This document shows, one piece after another, positions 1-4,663 of a DNA stretch of 7,955 nucleotides. Made by a program: the position numbers and the translations under genes. Source of the DNA: JAGLYP01 sp034659435 (GTDB lineage: Bacteria > Patescibacteriota > Patescibacteriia > Patescibacteriales > UBA12075); NCBI GenBank assembly GCA_034659435.1, contig JAYEHJ010000093.1, forward strand, positions 1 through 7,955, written 5' to 3'. Below the pieces are notes generated by a model that saw only the letters and a program-made list of their open reading frames with translations, ran no database searches and was not told the DNA's origin. The first letter of the stretch is position 1. Every line of letters begins with the position of its first letter.

Positions 1-333
1 GATGTCAATCAATTGCTGGATGTCGGCAATAAGGCCGATGATAGTGATGTTTGGCAGGCGATTATTGAAAAACTAAATTTTGGAAAACTTAATGTCAATC
101 AATTGCTGGATGTCGGCAATAAGGCCGATGATAGTGATGTTTGGCAGGCGATTGTTAAAACTGGAAAACTTAATGTCAATCAATTGCTGGATATCGGCAA
201 TAAGGCCGGTAATTGGAGGGTTTGGAAAGCGATTGTTGAAACTGGAAAACTTGATGTCAATCAATTGCTGGATGTCGGCAATAAGGCCGATGATAGTTAT
301 GTTTGGCAGGCGATTGTTGAAAAATTGCAATAA
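1..333 (+). CDS. Tandem-repeat, probably alpha-solenoid protein, 3' end only
   Basis: The reading frame is open from the first base, so this is the C-terminal 110 residues of a longer protein whose start lies outside the window. It consists entirely of four tandem repeats: bases 1-90 (30 residues), 91-171, 172-252 and 253-333 (27 residues each, the last including the stop). The unit pattern is (D/N)VNQLLD(V/I)GNKA, then a variable DDSD- or GNWR-type segment, then VW(Q/K)AIVETGKL. This reads as two short amphipathic helices per unit, which suggests a HEAT/LRV-like helical solenoid for protein binding, but I do not recognise the family. Units 1, 2 and 4 are almost identical at DNA level and unit 3 has diverged. 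Unit 1 carries three extra residues near its end. No catalytic residues are visible. It is the only plus-strand gene and is followed 23 bp later by a strong terminator. That it is coding is well supported; its role is unknown. Confidence 0.8.
   Translation, partial: DVNQLLDVGNKADDSDVWQAIIEKLNFGKLNVNQLLDVGNKADDSDVWQAIVKTGKLNVNQLLDIGNKAGNWRVWKAIVETGKLDVNQLLDVGNKADDSYVWQAIVEKLQ
1..333 (+). repeat. Four tandem 81-90 bp coding repeats
   Basis: Units start at 1, 91, 172 and 253. The first ~60 bases of units 1 and 2 differ only at the first base, and unit 4 differs from them at very few positions, while unit 3 is visibly more divergent in its middle. All lengths are multiples of three, so gain or loss of units keeps the frame. 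Unit 1 is 9 bp longer than the others. Recent duplication or gene conversion is inferred. The array runs off the left edge. Confidence 0.9.
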
Positions 334-356
334 TTTTCTTTAAAATTAAATACGAT

Positions 357-400
357 ACCGCCAAAGTCATCAACACGACTTTGGCGGTGTTTTTCTTTTT
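357..400 (+). terminator. Intrinsic terminator of the solenoid gene
   Basis: A perfect 12-bp stem (arms 357-368 and 377-388, accgccaaagtc / gactttggcggt) with an 8-base loop is followed by gtttttcttttt. It lies 23 bp past the stop of the plus-strand repeat gene. It could also stop the convergent antiporter transcript, although the T-run on that side is weak. Confidence 0.9.
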
Positions 401-420
401 AACCTTAATTTCTTAATTCA

Positions 421-452
421 CGATTCGTAATTCGTAATTGCTAATTTGTAAC
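421..452. repeat. AT-rich short dispersed repeat (cgtaattcgtaatt type)
   Basis: The run holds iterated attcgtaatt units followed by gctaatttgtaac. It overlaps the last four codons and stop of the antiporter, so it supplies that protein's C-terminal residues. A related string (taactcgtaattt and taattgataatttctaatt) lies at the 3' end of the nifU-type gene near 6238-6290. The resemblance is visible; that these are copies of one dispersed family is inferred. Confidence 0.45.
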
Positions 453-1856
453 TGGTTCTTTATGCTTCTTTAAAAACACTGACAAAACAGGCGGAGCGAC
501 AAACGTTGTTAAAATTACCATAACAATAATAACTGAAAAAACTCCATCAGAAATTACTCCCAAGGATTTGCCGATATTTCCAAAAATCAATCCAACCTCG
601 CCCCTCGGCACCATGGCAAACCCGACTATCCATTTATTATAATTTTTAGGCAAAAACGCGCTGGAAATAACTTTTCCAACAATCGCAACAATAGTTACTA
701 ACAAAGCAACCAACAAAACTTTCGGATTAAAAAAAGTTTCCAGTTTTACCTGCAAGCCGGTATATACAAAAAATATCGGCACAAACACAAAAGCCACATT
801 TTCTATTAAGTCTTCAATGTGCTTGCGGGAATGCTTTTCTAAAATTTCGTTTAGCGCCTTGTTAACGCCATTGCGTTCCCTGCTTTCCATCCAATTTTTT
901 ATGTCCCTAACCAATCTGTAGCTTTTAAATCCGTTAAAATGAACATTATCCAAAAGCAATCCAGCGACAAAGGCTCCAATAATCGGAGCCAAACCGAACA
1001 GGCTGGCAATATAGGAAAAAAATAAGCCGATTGATAAAGCCAAAGACAACTTCATTCCGATTCCCGTATGAATTTTTAAAAGCACTTTTCCCAGATTCTT
1101 GGCAATGTAACTGCCGATTAATATGCCTCCAAAAAGGAATCCAAAAGCTTTTATCGTAATTATTGCGATAGCGACGGGGCTTATTGAGCCGACAGTGGCA
1201 ATTGCTGTAATAACAGCTAAAATCAGCAAGCCCAGAACATCATCAATAACAGCCGCGCCTAAAACAACTTTTGCCTCTTTTATGTGCAATTTATTAAAAT
1301 CTTTAAACACCCTGCCTGTAATCCCTACCGATGTCGCGGTTAAAGACGCTCCTATAAATAAATAAGCTATCTGTTCCAATCCTGGAAAAATATAAGGTCC
1401 TATAATATAAGTCCCTAACACAAACGGAGCAACCACGCCGATTATTGCAACTACAAGCGATTTAACACCAACGCTTCTTATTTCTTTAAGATTACTTTCC
1501 AGTCCGATTTGAAAAAGCAAAAGCACTACTCCGAATTCAGCTAAAAACGCGATAATCGCGTTATGCTCCAATTCCCNNNNNNNNNNAAAAGAAAAACCCA
1601 AAAGCGCCAAATTTCCCAAAACAACGCCGACTAATATCTCTCCCAAAACAGCCGGCTGTCCAAAACGCGTTATCAAGCTACCCAGCTTGCTTAAAATAAG
1701 CAAAATTGCCATAGCTCCAAAAACCAAAGCTATATCCCCGTGACCGGAAGACGCCTCATCGCTATGTTCCGATGCAAAAGAAATTATCGGAGCAGCCAAG
1801 GCCACAAATAAAAAAACACTGTAAGCGATTTTTTTAATACTTTTTTTTGTATACAT
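441..1856 (-). CDS. CPA2-family Na+(K+)/H+ antiporter, NapA/Kef-like membrane protein
   Basis: An inner-membrane cation/proton exchanger of 471 residues with about 12-13 hydrophobic segments. The N-terminus (residues 1-28, basic then hydrophobic, ending SFA) resembles a signal peptide and is followed by a short acidic, His-containing loop (29-41). The family signature is clear: TATSVGIT (173-180), then GAAVIDDVLGL (200-210), with the ion-binding Asp pair D205-D206 typical of electrogenic NapA-type members, and MVPRGEVGLIF (415-425) near the end. A hydrophilic stretch of about 40 residues (311-352, rich in K, R and E) sits before the PIFFVYTGLQV helix. There is no C-terminal RCK/TrkA-N domain as in full KefC. 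Residues 91-93 are unknown and residue 94 can only be W, R or G because of the ten N. The frame is open on both sides of the gap, so the gene is probably intact. No SD precedes the ATG. Which cation is carried cannot be told from sequence. Confidence 0.9.
   Translation of the reverse strand: MYTKKSIKKIAYSVFLFVALAAPIISFASEHSDEASSGHGDIALVFGAMAILLILSKLGSLITRFGQPAVLGEILVGVVLGNLALLGFSFXXXXELEHNAIIAFLAEFGVVLLLFQIGLESNLKEIRSVGVKSLVVAIIGVVAPFVLGTYIIGPYIFPGLEQIAYLFIGASLTATSVGITGRVFKDFNKLHIKEAKVVLGAAVIDDVLGLLILAVITAIATVGSISPVAIAIITIKAFGFLFGGILIGSYIAKNLGKVLLKIHTGIGMKLSLALSIGLFFSYIASLFGLAPIIGAFVAGLLLDNVHFNGFKSYRLVRDIKNWMESRERNGVNKALNEILEKHSRKHIEDLIENVAFVFVPIFFVYTGLQVKLETFFNPKVLLVALLVTIVAIVGKVISSAFLPKNYNKWIVGFAMVPRGEVGLIFGNIGKSLGVISDGVFSVIIVMVILTTFVAPPVLSVFLKKHKEPVTN
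1577..1586. other. Assembly gap or masked bases (10 N)
   Basis: Ten undetermined bases lie within the antiporter gene, between its second and third hydrophobic segments. The frame continues on both sides if the gap is really ten bases. Ten may be a placeholder length. Confidence 0.98.
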
Positions 1857-1885
1857 TTTTTTGAAATTAATAATTTTTTAAATCT

Positions 1886-1925
1886 AAAAAAAACAAAAGC
1901 CCCCCTTTCCATAATAAAAGGGAGC
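1886..1925 (-). terminator. Intrinsic terminator between lexA and the antiporter
   Basis: On the minus strand gctccctttt, a 7-base loop and aaaggggggc (arms 1916-1925 and 1899-1908; one T-G pair and one extra G) are followed by ttttgtttttttt (1886-1898). It would end the putative small RNA and any read-through from lexA. It stands 30 bases before the antiporter start codon, so it could act as an attenuator. Confidence 0.75.
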
Positions 1926-2001
1926 AATAGTATTTTCTCTGAAACAACGAATTTATTCGCTACTACAGATAAAATATTATTAACTGCGTGTATATCACCA
2001 T
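1886..2001 (-). ncRNA. Putative structured small RNA or attenuating leader upstream of the antiporter
   Basis: The unit has a promoter (2007-2035), a long hairpin and a terminator, all on the minus strand and with no convincing gene between them. The expected RNA begins near 2001-1998 and ends in the T-run at 1886-1898, about 115 nt. Its core (1925-1982) folds with arms 1931-1936/1971-1976, 1938-1941/1966-1969 and 1943-1951/1956-1964 around the tetraloop UAAA (1952-1955), plus outer pairs 1925-1929/1978-1982. That makes 24 pairs interrupted by three 1x1 mismatches. Four of the pairs are G-U in the minus-strand RNA and would be A-C mismatches in a plus-strand RNA, which supports selection on this strand. 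I cannot match it to a known RNA family. It may be a free small RNA or a leader controlling the antiporter 30 bases downstream. Confidence 0.45.
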
Positions 2002-2006
2002 AATAA

Positions 2007-2035
2007 TTTATAGCATACCTTAAATAATTTTGCAA
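2007..2035 (-). promoter_or_regulatory. Extended -10 sigma-70-type promoter for the intergenic RNA and/or antiporter
   Basis: On the minus strand the -35 is TTGCAA (2030-2035), the spacer is exactly 17 bp, and the -10 is TATAAA (2007-2012) preceded by TGC, an extended -10. The predicted start is near 2001, where the sequence reads ATGGTG. This is the best candidate for driving the region between lexA and the antiporter. Confidence 0.6.
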
Positions 2036-2037
2036 AT

Positions 2038-2066
2038 AAAAAAAGTGGGCACACGGCGCGACGTGG
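2038..2066 (-). terminator. Possible weak terminator just after lexA
   Basis: Three bases past the lexA stop, the minus strand has a GC-rich block (2045-2066) that can form CACG/CGTG around a 6-base loop, followed after seven bases by seven T (2038-2044). The stem is short and set back from the T-run, so efficiency is doubtful. Confidence 0.3.
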
Positions 2067-2069
2067 TAT

Positions 2070-2681
2070 CTACGCAAATTTGCGGATAACGCCTTTTACG
2101 ATTCCCTGAATTAACGGATCTTTGCTATAAATCGGCTTCATTGTTGAATTTGCCGGCTGCAAACGAATGCGGTTAGTTTCGCGATAAAACTTTTTTAAAG
2201 TAGCGTAAGCGTTATTCAACAAAGCGACAACCACATCGCCGTTTTTAGGCGAAGGATTGCGCTCAACAATAACATAATCGCCGTCTAATATTCCTTCATC
2301 AATCATTGACCTACCTTTAACTTTTAAAACATAGCTATTTATTTTATCAGAAACAAAATCCGCCGGCACGGCAATTGTTTCCTTTTCTTCTATCGCCTCA
2401 ATCGGCTCTCCGGCTGTAATTAAGCCTGCCAAGGGCAATTCCAAGGCTCTTGCCCAATTAATATCAGCTGACACCAGCTCAATAGAGCGAGCTTCATTAA
2501 AAGAATTCTTTAAAAATCCTTTGCTTTTTAAATTTTCCAAATGAGAATGGATTGTTGCAGGACTTGAAAGCTGAAAATGTTTTCCAATCTCGCGAATACT
2601 TGGCGAGTACCCTTGCTCTTCCATAAATTCCGTAACAAAATCCAATATTTCTCTTTGACGTTTTGTTAATTGATTACCCAT
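2070..2681 (-). CDS. lexA: LexA, SOS-response transcriptional repressor
   Basis: A cytoplasmic DNA-binding repressor that cleaves itself when stimulated by RecA filaments, which derepresses DNA-repair genes. It has 203 residues, the normal length for the family. The N-terminal winged helix-turn-helix covers about residues 1-65, with LTKRQREILDF at the start and SPSIREIGKHFQLSSPATI (26-44) as the recognition region. The C-terminal S24-type peptidase domain covers about 80-203. The scissile bond is A90-G91 within ITAGEP, the catalytic Ser is S125 in GRSM, and the catalytic Lys is K163 in ATLKKF, so it should be cleavable. The gene stands alone, with a long leader and a promoter at 2926-2954. 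No SD lies before the ATG. I could not identify a LexA box upstream, so autoregulation is expected from the family but not shown here. The stop codon abuts a 12-bp palindrome (2073-2084). Confidence 0.96.
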   Translation of the reverse strand: MGNQLTKRQREILDFVTEFMEEQGYSPSIREIGKHFQLSSPATIHSHLENLKSKGFLKNSFNEARSIELVSADINWARALELPLAGLITAGEPIEAIEEKETIAVPADFVSDKINSYVLKVKGRSMIDEGILDGDYVIVERNPSPKNGDVVVALLNNAYATLKKFYRETNRIRLQPANSTMKPIYSKDPLIQGIVKGVIRKFA

Positions 2682-2725
2682 ATATTTTTATTTAAGAATT
2701 AAAATTTTTTATGAAATTCACGGTT

Positions 2726-2782
2726 GAGATTCCCGATCATTTAATATAATTTCTCTGCGAGGCTGTGAGTGTCGAGAATGAC
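2726..2782. repeat. Possible short dispersed repeat with imperfect terminal inversion
   Basis: The ends gagattcccgat (2726-2737) and gtcgagaatgac (2771-2782) are imperfect inverted copies, matching at 8 of 12 positions with the core attcccga/tcgagaat matching 7 of 8. The segment is more GC-rich than its surroundings, and similar gagattc...gaatgac strings recur between genes in many bacterial genomes. With only one copy in the window, repeat status is inferred. Confidence 0.3.
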
Positions 2783-2806
2783 AAAGAGAACAGTTTGACA
2801 GCTAAA

Positions 2807-2850
2807 CGGGCAGGTTGTTTATTTATTTTAAAAATTAAATGACCTGCCCG
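2807..2850. promoter_or_regulatory. 9-bp GC-rich inverted repeat in the lexA leader
   Basis: Perfect arms cgggcaggt (2807-2815) and acctgcccg (2842-2850) surround a 26-base AT-rich loop. Neither strand has a T-run right after the stem, so it does not look like a standard terminator. If transcription starts near 2919, it lies inside the lexA 5' untranslated region and could be a leader structure or a protein-binding dyad. Confidence 0.5.
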
Positions 2851-2895
2851 CTTATAAAAACCTCTTTTAGGCCGCTGATTTTTATATTAGCTAAA

Positions 2896-2904
2896 TTATC
2901 CACA
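2896..2904 (+). promoter_or_regulatory. Perfect DnaA-box match (ttatccaca)
   Basis: The 9-mer equals the consensus DnaA box TTATCCACA. It lies about 20 bp downstream of the -10 of the predicted lexA promoter, where bound DnaA could block early transcription. It is a single site, so chance occurrence in AT-rich DNA is quite possible. Confidence 0.4.
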
Positions 2905-2925
2905 GGTATTTTATTGTCTATCTTT

Positions 2926-2954
2926 ATTATACACGAACAAAAAACGAAAGTCAA
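2926..2954 (-). promoter_or_regulatory. Near-consensus sigma-70-type promoter, probably for lexA
   Basis: On the minus strand the -35 is TTGACT (2949-2954; 5 of 6 consensus), the spacer is exactly 17 bp and the -10 is TATAAT (2926-2931; perfect). The predicted start near 2919 gives lexA a leader of about 240 nt. It lies right after the terminator of the preceding gene, as expected for a new transcription unit. Confidence 0.7.
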
Positions 2955-2964
2955 GTGAATAATT

Positions 2965-2999
2965 AAAACCCCTATTTTGTTAATAAAAACAGGGGTTTT
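2965..2999 (-). terminator. Intrinsic terminator of the secreted three-domain protein gene
   Basis: Arms aaaacccct (2965-2973) and aggggtttt (2991-2999) are fully complementary. On the minus strand the stem extends inward through one G-U pair and four T-A pairs. The T-run is the end of the 3' arm plus aattatt. It lies 5 bases past the stop of the gene ending at 3004. Confidence 0.8.
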
Positions 3000-3003
3000 A
3001 TTT

Positions 3004-4563
3004 CTATCTATACCAACTATAATAATTTTGATCTTGACAGCTATAATATCCAGTGCAACCGGAATCATATCTGCTTGAATCATACCTGCGGTCATAATCT
3101 CTAAAAGGATATCTATCCCTAAAACTGTAATTCTGTTTATATCTATAATCAGAACTTACTCTTCTCGCTTTTACCGTAAAATTTTTAGAGCCTAATAATT
3201 TATATGTTTCCTTATTTACACTGATATACGTTTTGACTGTATAGCTGCCGACGCTTTGTTTCCCAAAATCGCTTTGGGCGTAATTATAATTCCAATAATT
3301 ATTATTTGGATGGCGCTCTGATGAAATTATTTCTTTAACAAAAATACTCCCCCTATAAAGCTTATGCTTAACGCGAAAAGTATCTATATTTTTTATATCT
3401 AAAATTTTTGTCAAAACCTTGATATTTTCATCTTGCCAATAATCTCTTTTGTCCGCGGTGTCATAATTATATCCTCCTACATGGGTGATATAAGTATTAA
3501 CCCTTGTCCAATCATATTTATACGATACTTCAACTTCTATTGGCCTATAACTGCGTCTATCTCGCCTATCATAATCTTGCCGATACCTCGGGTCATAATA
3601 ATCAATATACCTGTCCGCATACCTGTCCACTGAAATTTGCTGATTGTTTAATTTTGTATAAGCTCCGCCGTTAATGCTGAGAAATGTCCTAATTTCATGA
3701 TAGCCGGCAGGCAGTTTGCCTAAATTTCCCCAGGAATAATTGCTTTCCCAAACGTTATTGCGAGGCCACAAAGCCGGCACTTCATTGCTTTTGTAATATC
3801 TGTTTCCATTTAAATAAATATCATATTTTATACGAAAGCTGTCAATTCCAGAAACATTTGATATTTTTGTTAAAGCATAAACATCTTCATCGCTCCTAAA
3901 ATCCATTGTTGGATTTAAAATTTCATAAGAATAAGATCCTGTGTTGCGGACATTTTTGCCGATATGCGTCCAGTTATAAGAATAATTTCGCGCTTGGGCA
4001 TAATAATACGGATAGGCCTGCGTCGGCTGAAAAATTGGCTGAATCGGAGCACCATAATAATAATCGCTGGGCGGCGCGTATTGTGAATACTGCTCATACT
4101 GCGCCACTGTAAAATTTGCCGCGCGATTAAAAGCGTAATAACCGCCGTCAATGCTTATGTAAGTTTTTATTTCATAATTCCCCGCAGGCAAACGCCCTAG
4201 CTCATTCCAATAATATATTTCAGCCCACCAAGTCTTGTGCGGATAATATATTGGCGAAAAAACATCTTTTACAAAAGACGACGAGCGGATTTCATGTTTA
4301 AATTGAAATCTATCAACATTGGTTATATTAAAAATTCTTGTTAAAAAAAATACCGATTCATCGACGCCAAAATTTATTTTTTCGTTATTAATTTCATACA
4401 CATATTGTCCTGTCTGTTTTACGCCTGATCCAAGTGCGGTAGAGCGAAATATATAATAAGAACTTTGAGCATTAGCCGTTAACGGCAATGCTGAAAATAA
4501 TAAAAATACAAAAATAAAAGGAATTAAAATAATTTTCTTGCTCATATTGTTATTTTTAAACAT
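3004..4563 (-). CDS. Secreted protein with three tandem beta-rich domains, unknown family
   Basis: An exported protein of 519 residues that I do not recognise. The N-terminal signal peptide has a basic start, a hydrophobic core at about 11-28 and a likely cleavage after A32 in TANAQ. Three homologous domains of about 115 residues follow: about 36-153, 196-312 and 349-464. Shared landmarks are a Y(N/D)WT-like opening, a TGxYxYE-type strand, a DExV/DENIKVLTKI motif, DxFRxKH, a W/Y-containing mid-section, LGKLPAGxxEIKTYISINGG, and a final FTV or ISV strand. The pattern suggests an all-beta, Ig-like sandwich. Linkers at 154-195 and 313-348 are rich in Tyr with Pro/Gln or Arg/Asp, and the tail (465-519) is rich in Tyr, Arg, Asp and Ser with two Cys (C503, C509). 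Start M1 is chosen because AGGAGG lies 9 bases upstream, the only clear SD in the window; M7 is an alternative. It has its own promoter and terminator. A surface or adhesive role is inferred only from export and architecture. Confidence 0.9.
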   Translation of the reverse strand: MFKNNNMSKKIILIPFIFVFLLFSALPLTANAQSSYYIFRSTALGSGVKQTGQYVYEINNEKINFGVDESVFFLTRIFNITNVDRFQFKHEIRSSSFVKDVFSPIYYPHKTWWAEIYYWNELGRLPAGNYEIKTYISIDGGYYAFNRAANFTVAQYEQYSQYAPPSDYYYGAPIQPIFQPTQAYPYYYAQARNYSYNWTHIGKNVRNTGSYSYEILNPTMDFRSDEDVYALTKISNVSGIDSFRIKYDIYLNGNRYYKSNEVPALWPRNNVWESNYSWGNLGKLPAGYHEIRTFLSINGGAYTKLNNQQISVDRYADRYIDYYDPRYRQDYDRRDRRSYRPIEVEVSYKYDWTRVNTYITHVGGYNYDTADKRDYWQDENIKVLTKILDIKNIDTFRVKHKLYRGSIFVKEIISSERHPNNNYWNYNYAQSDFGKQSVGSYTVKTYISVNKETYKLLGSKNFTVKARRVSSDYRYKQNYSFRDRYPFRDYDRRYDSSRYDSGCTGYYSCQDQNYYSWYR

Positions 4564-4587
4564 TTATTAATTCCTCCTTAATATTAA

Positions 4588-4596
4588 ATTATAACA
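4588..4596 (-). promoter_or_regulatory. Extended -10 promoter for the secreted-protein gene
   Basis: TGTTATAAT on the minus strand is a perfect -10 (4588-4593) with an extended TG. The -35 region at the proper spacing is poor (TGCAAT). It lies 24 bp upstream of the start codon and just after the nifS terminator. The resulting leader would be short and would contain the AAGGAGG ribosome binding site (about 4573-4579). Confidence 0.6.
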
Positions 4597-4623
4597 TAAA
4601 TAAAATTAAAATTGCATTAAAAT

Positions 4624-4660
4624 AAAAAACATACAAAAACCTCTTTTTTGTATGTTTTTT
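4624..4660 (-). terminator. Intrinsic terminator of the nifU-nfu-nifS unit
   Basis: Arms acatacaaaaa (4629-4639) and tttttgtatgt (4645-4655) form a perfect 11-bp stem with a 5-base loop, flanked by A-runs and T-runs that can extend it. On the minus strand it is followed by ttttttatttt. It starts a few bases after the nifS stop. The symmetry would let it work on both strands. Confidence 0.85.
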
Positions 4661-4663
4661 ATT

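Larger units (their letters stand above)
2682..3003. other. 322-bp intergenic region upstream of lexA
   Basis: There is no convincing gene here. From high to low coordinate it holds the terminator of the secreted-protein gene (2965-2999), a near-consensus minus-strand promoter (2926-2954), a DnaA-box match (2896-2904), a possible 22-codon GTG reading frame (2835-2903), a GC-rich inverted repeat (2807-2850), and a stretch resembling a dispersed repeat (2726-2782). The 70 bases next to lexA are AT-rich, without visible structure. Confidence 0.7.

Noticed and set aside
73..330. Minus-strand and second-frame open frames over the solenoid repeats
   Set aside because: They are a by-product of the periodic DNA. 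The plus frame 1 is open from the edge, has protein-like repeats and is followed by its terminator.
1..333. Regular repeats that could be read as a CRISPR array
   Set aside because: The repeats are contiguous, 81-90 bp long, have no unique spacers and keep one open reading frame.
1577..1586. Antiporter as a pseudogene because of the N run
   Set aside because: The frame is open on both sides and all key motifs are present. The N run is missing data, not a mutation.
1857..2069. tRNA gene or 6S RNA in the lexA-antiporter spacer
   Set aside because: There is no cloverleaf or TTCGA-type T-loop. The 5' and 3' ends of the predicted RNA do not form the closing stem expected for 6S RNA.
1784..2077. 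97-codon minus-strand open frame between lexA and the antiporter
   Set aside because: It overlaps both the end of lexA and the start of the antiporter, has unlikely composition, and crosses a promoter, hairpin and terminator.
2788..2800. gaacagtttgaca as a LexA operator
   Set aside because: It is not a proper dyad of the GAAC-N4-GTTC kind, and no second copy lies near the predicted promoter.
2795..2823. Plus-strand promoter TTGACA-17-TTTATT
   Set aside because: The spacing is good, but no plus-strand gene or structured RNA follows, and the -10 is weak.
2835..3095. 86-codon minus-strand open frame
   Set aside because: It overlaps the secreted-protein gene and runs through its terminator. 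Only the final 22 codons from the GTG at 2903 are kept as a weak possibility.
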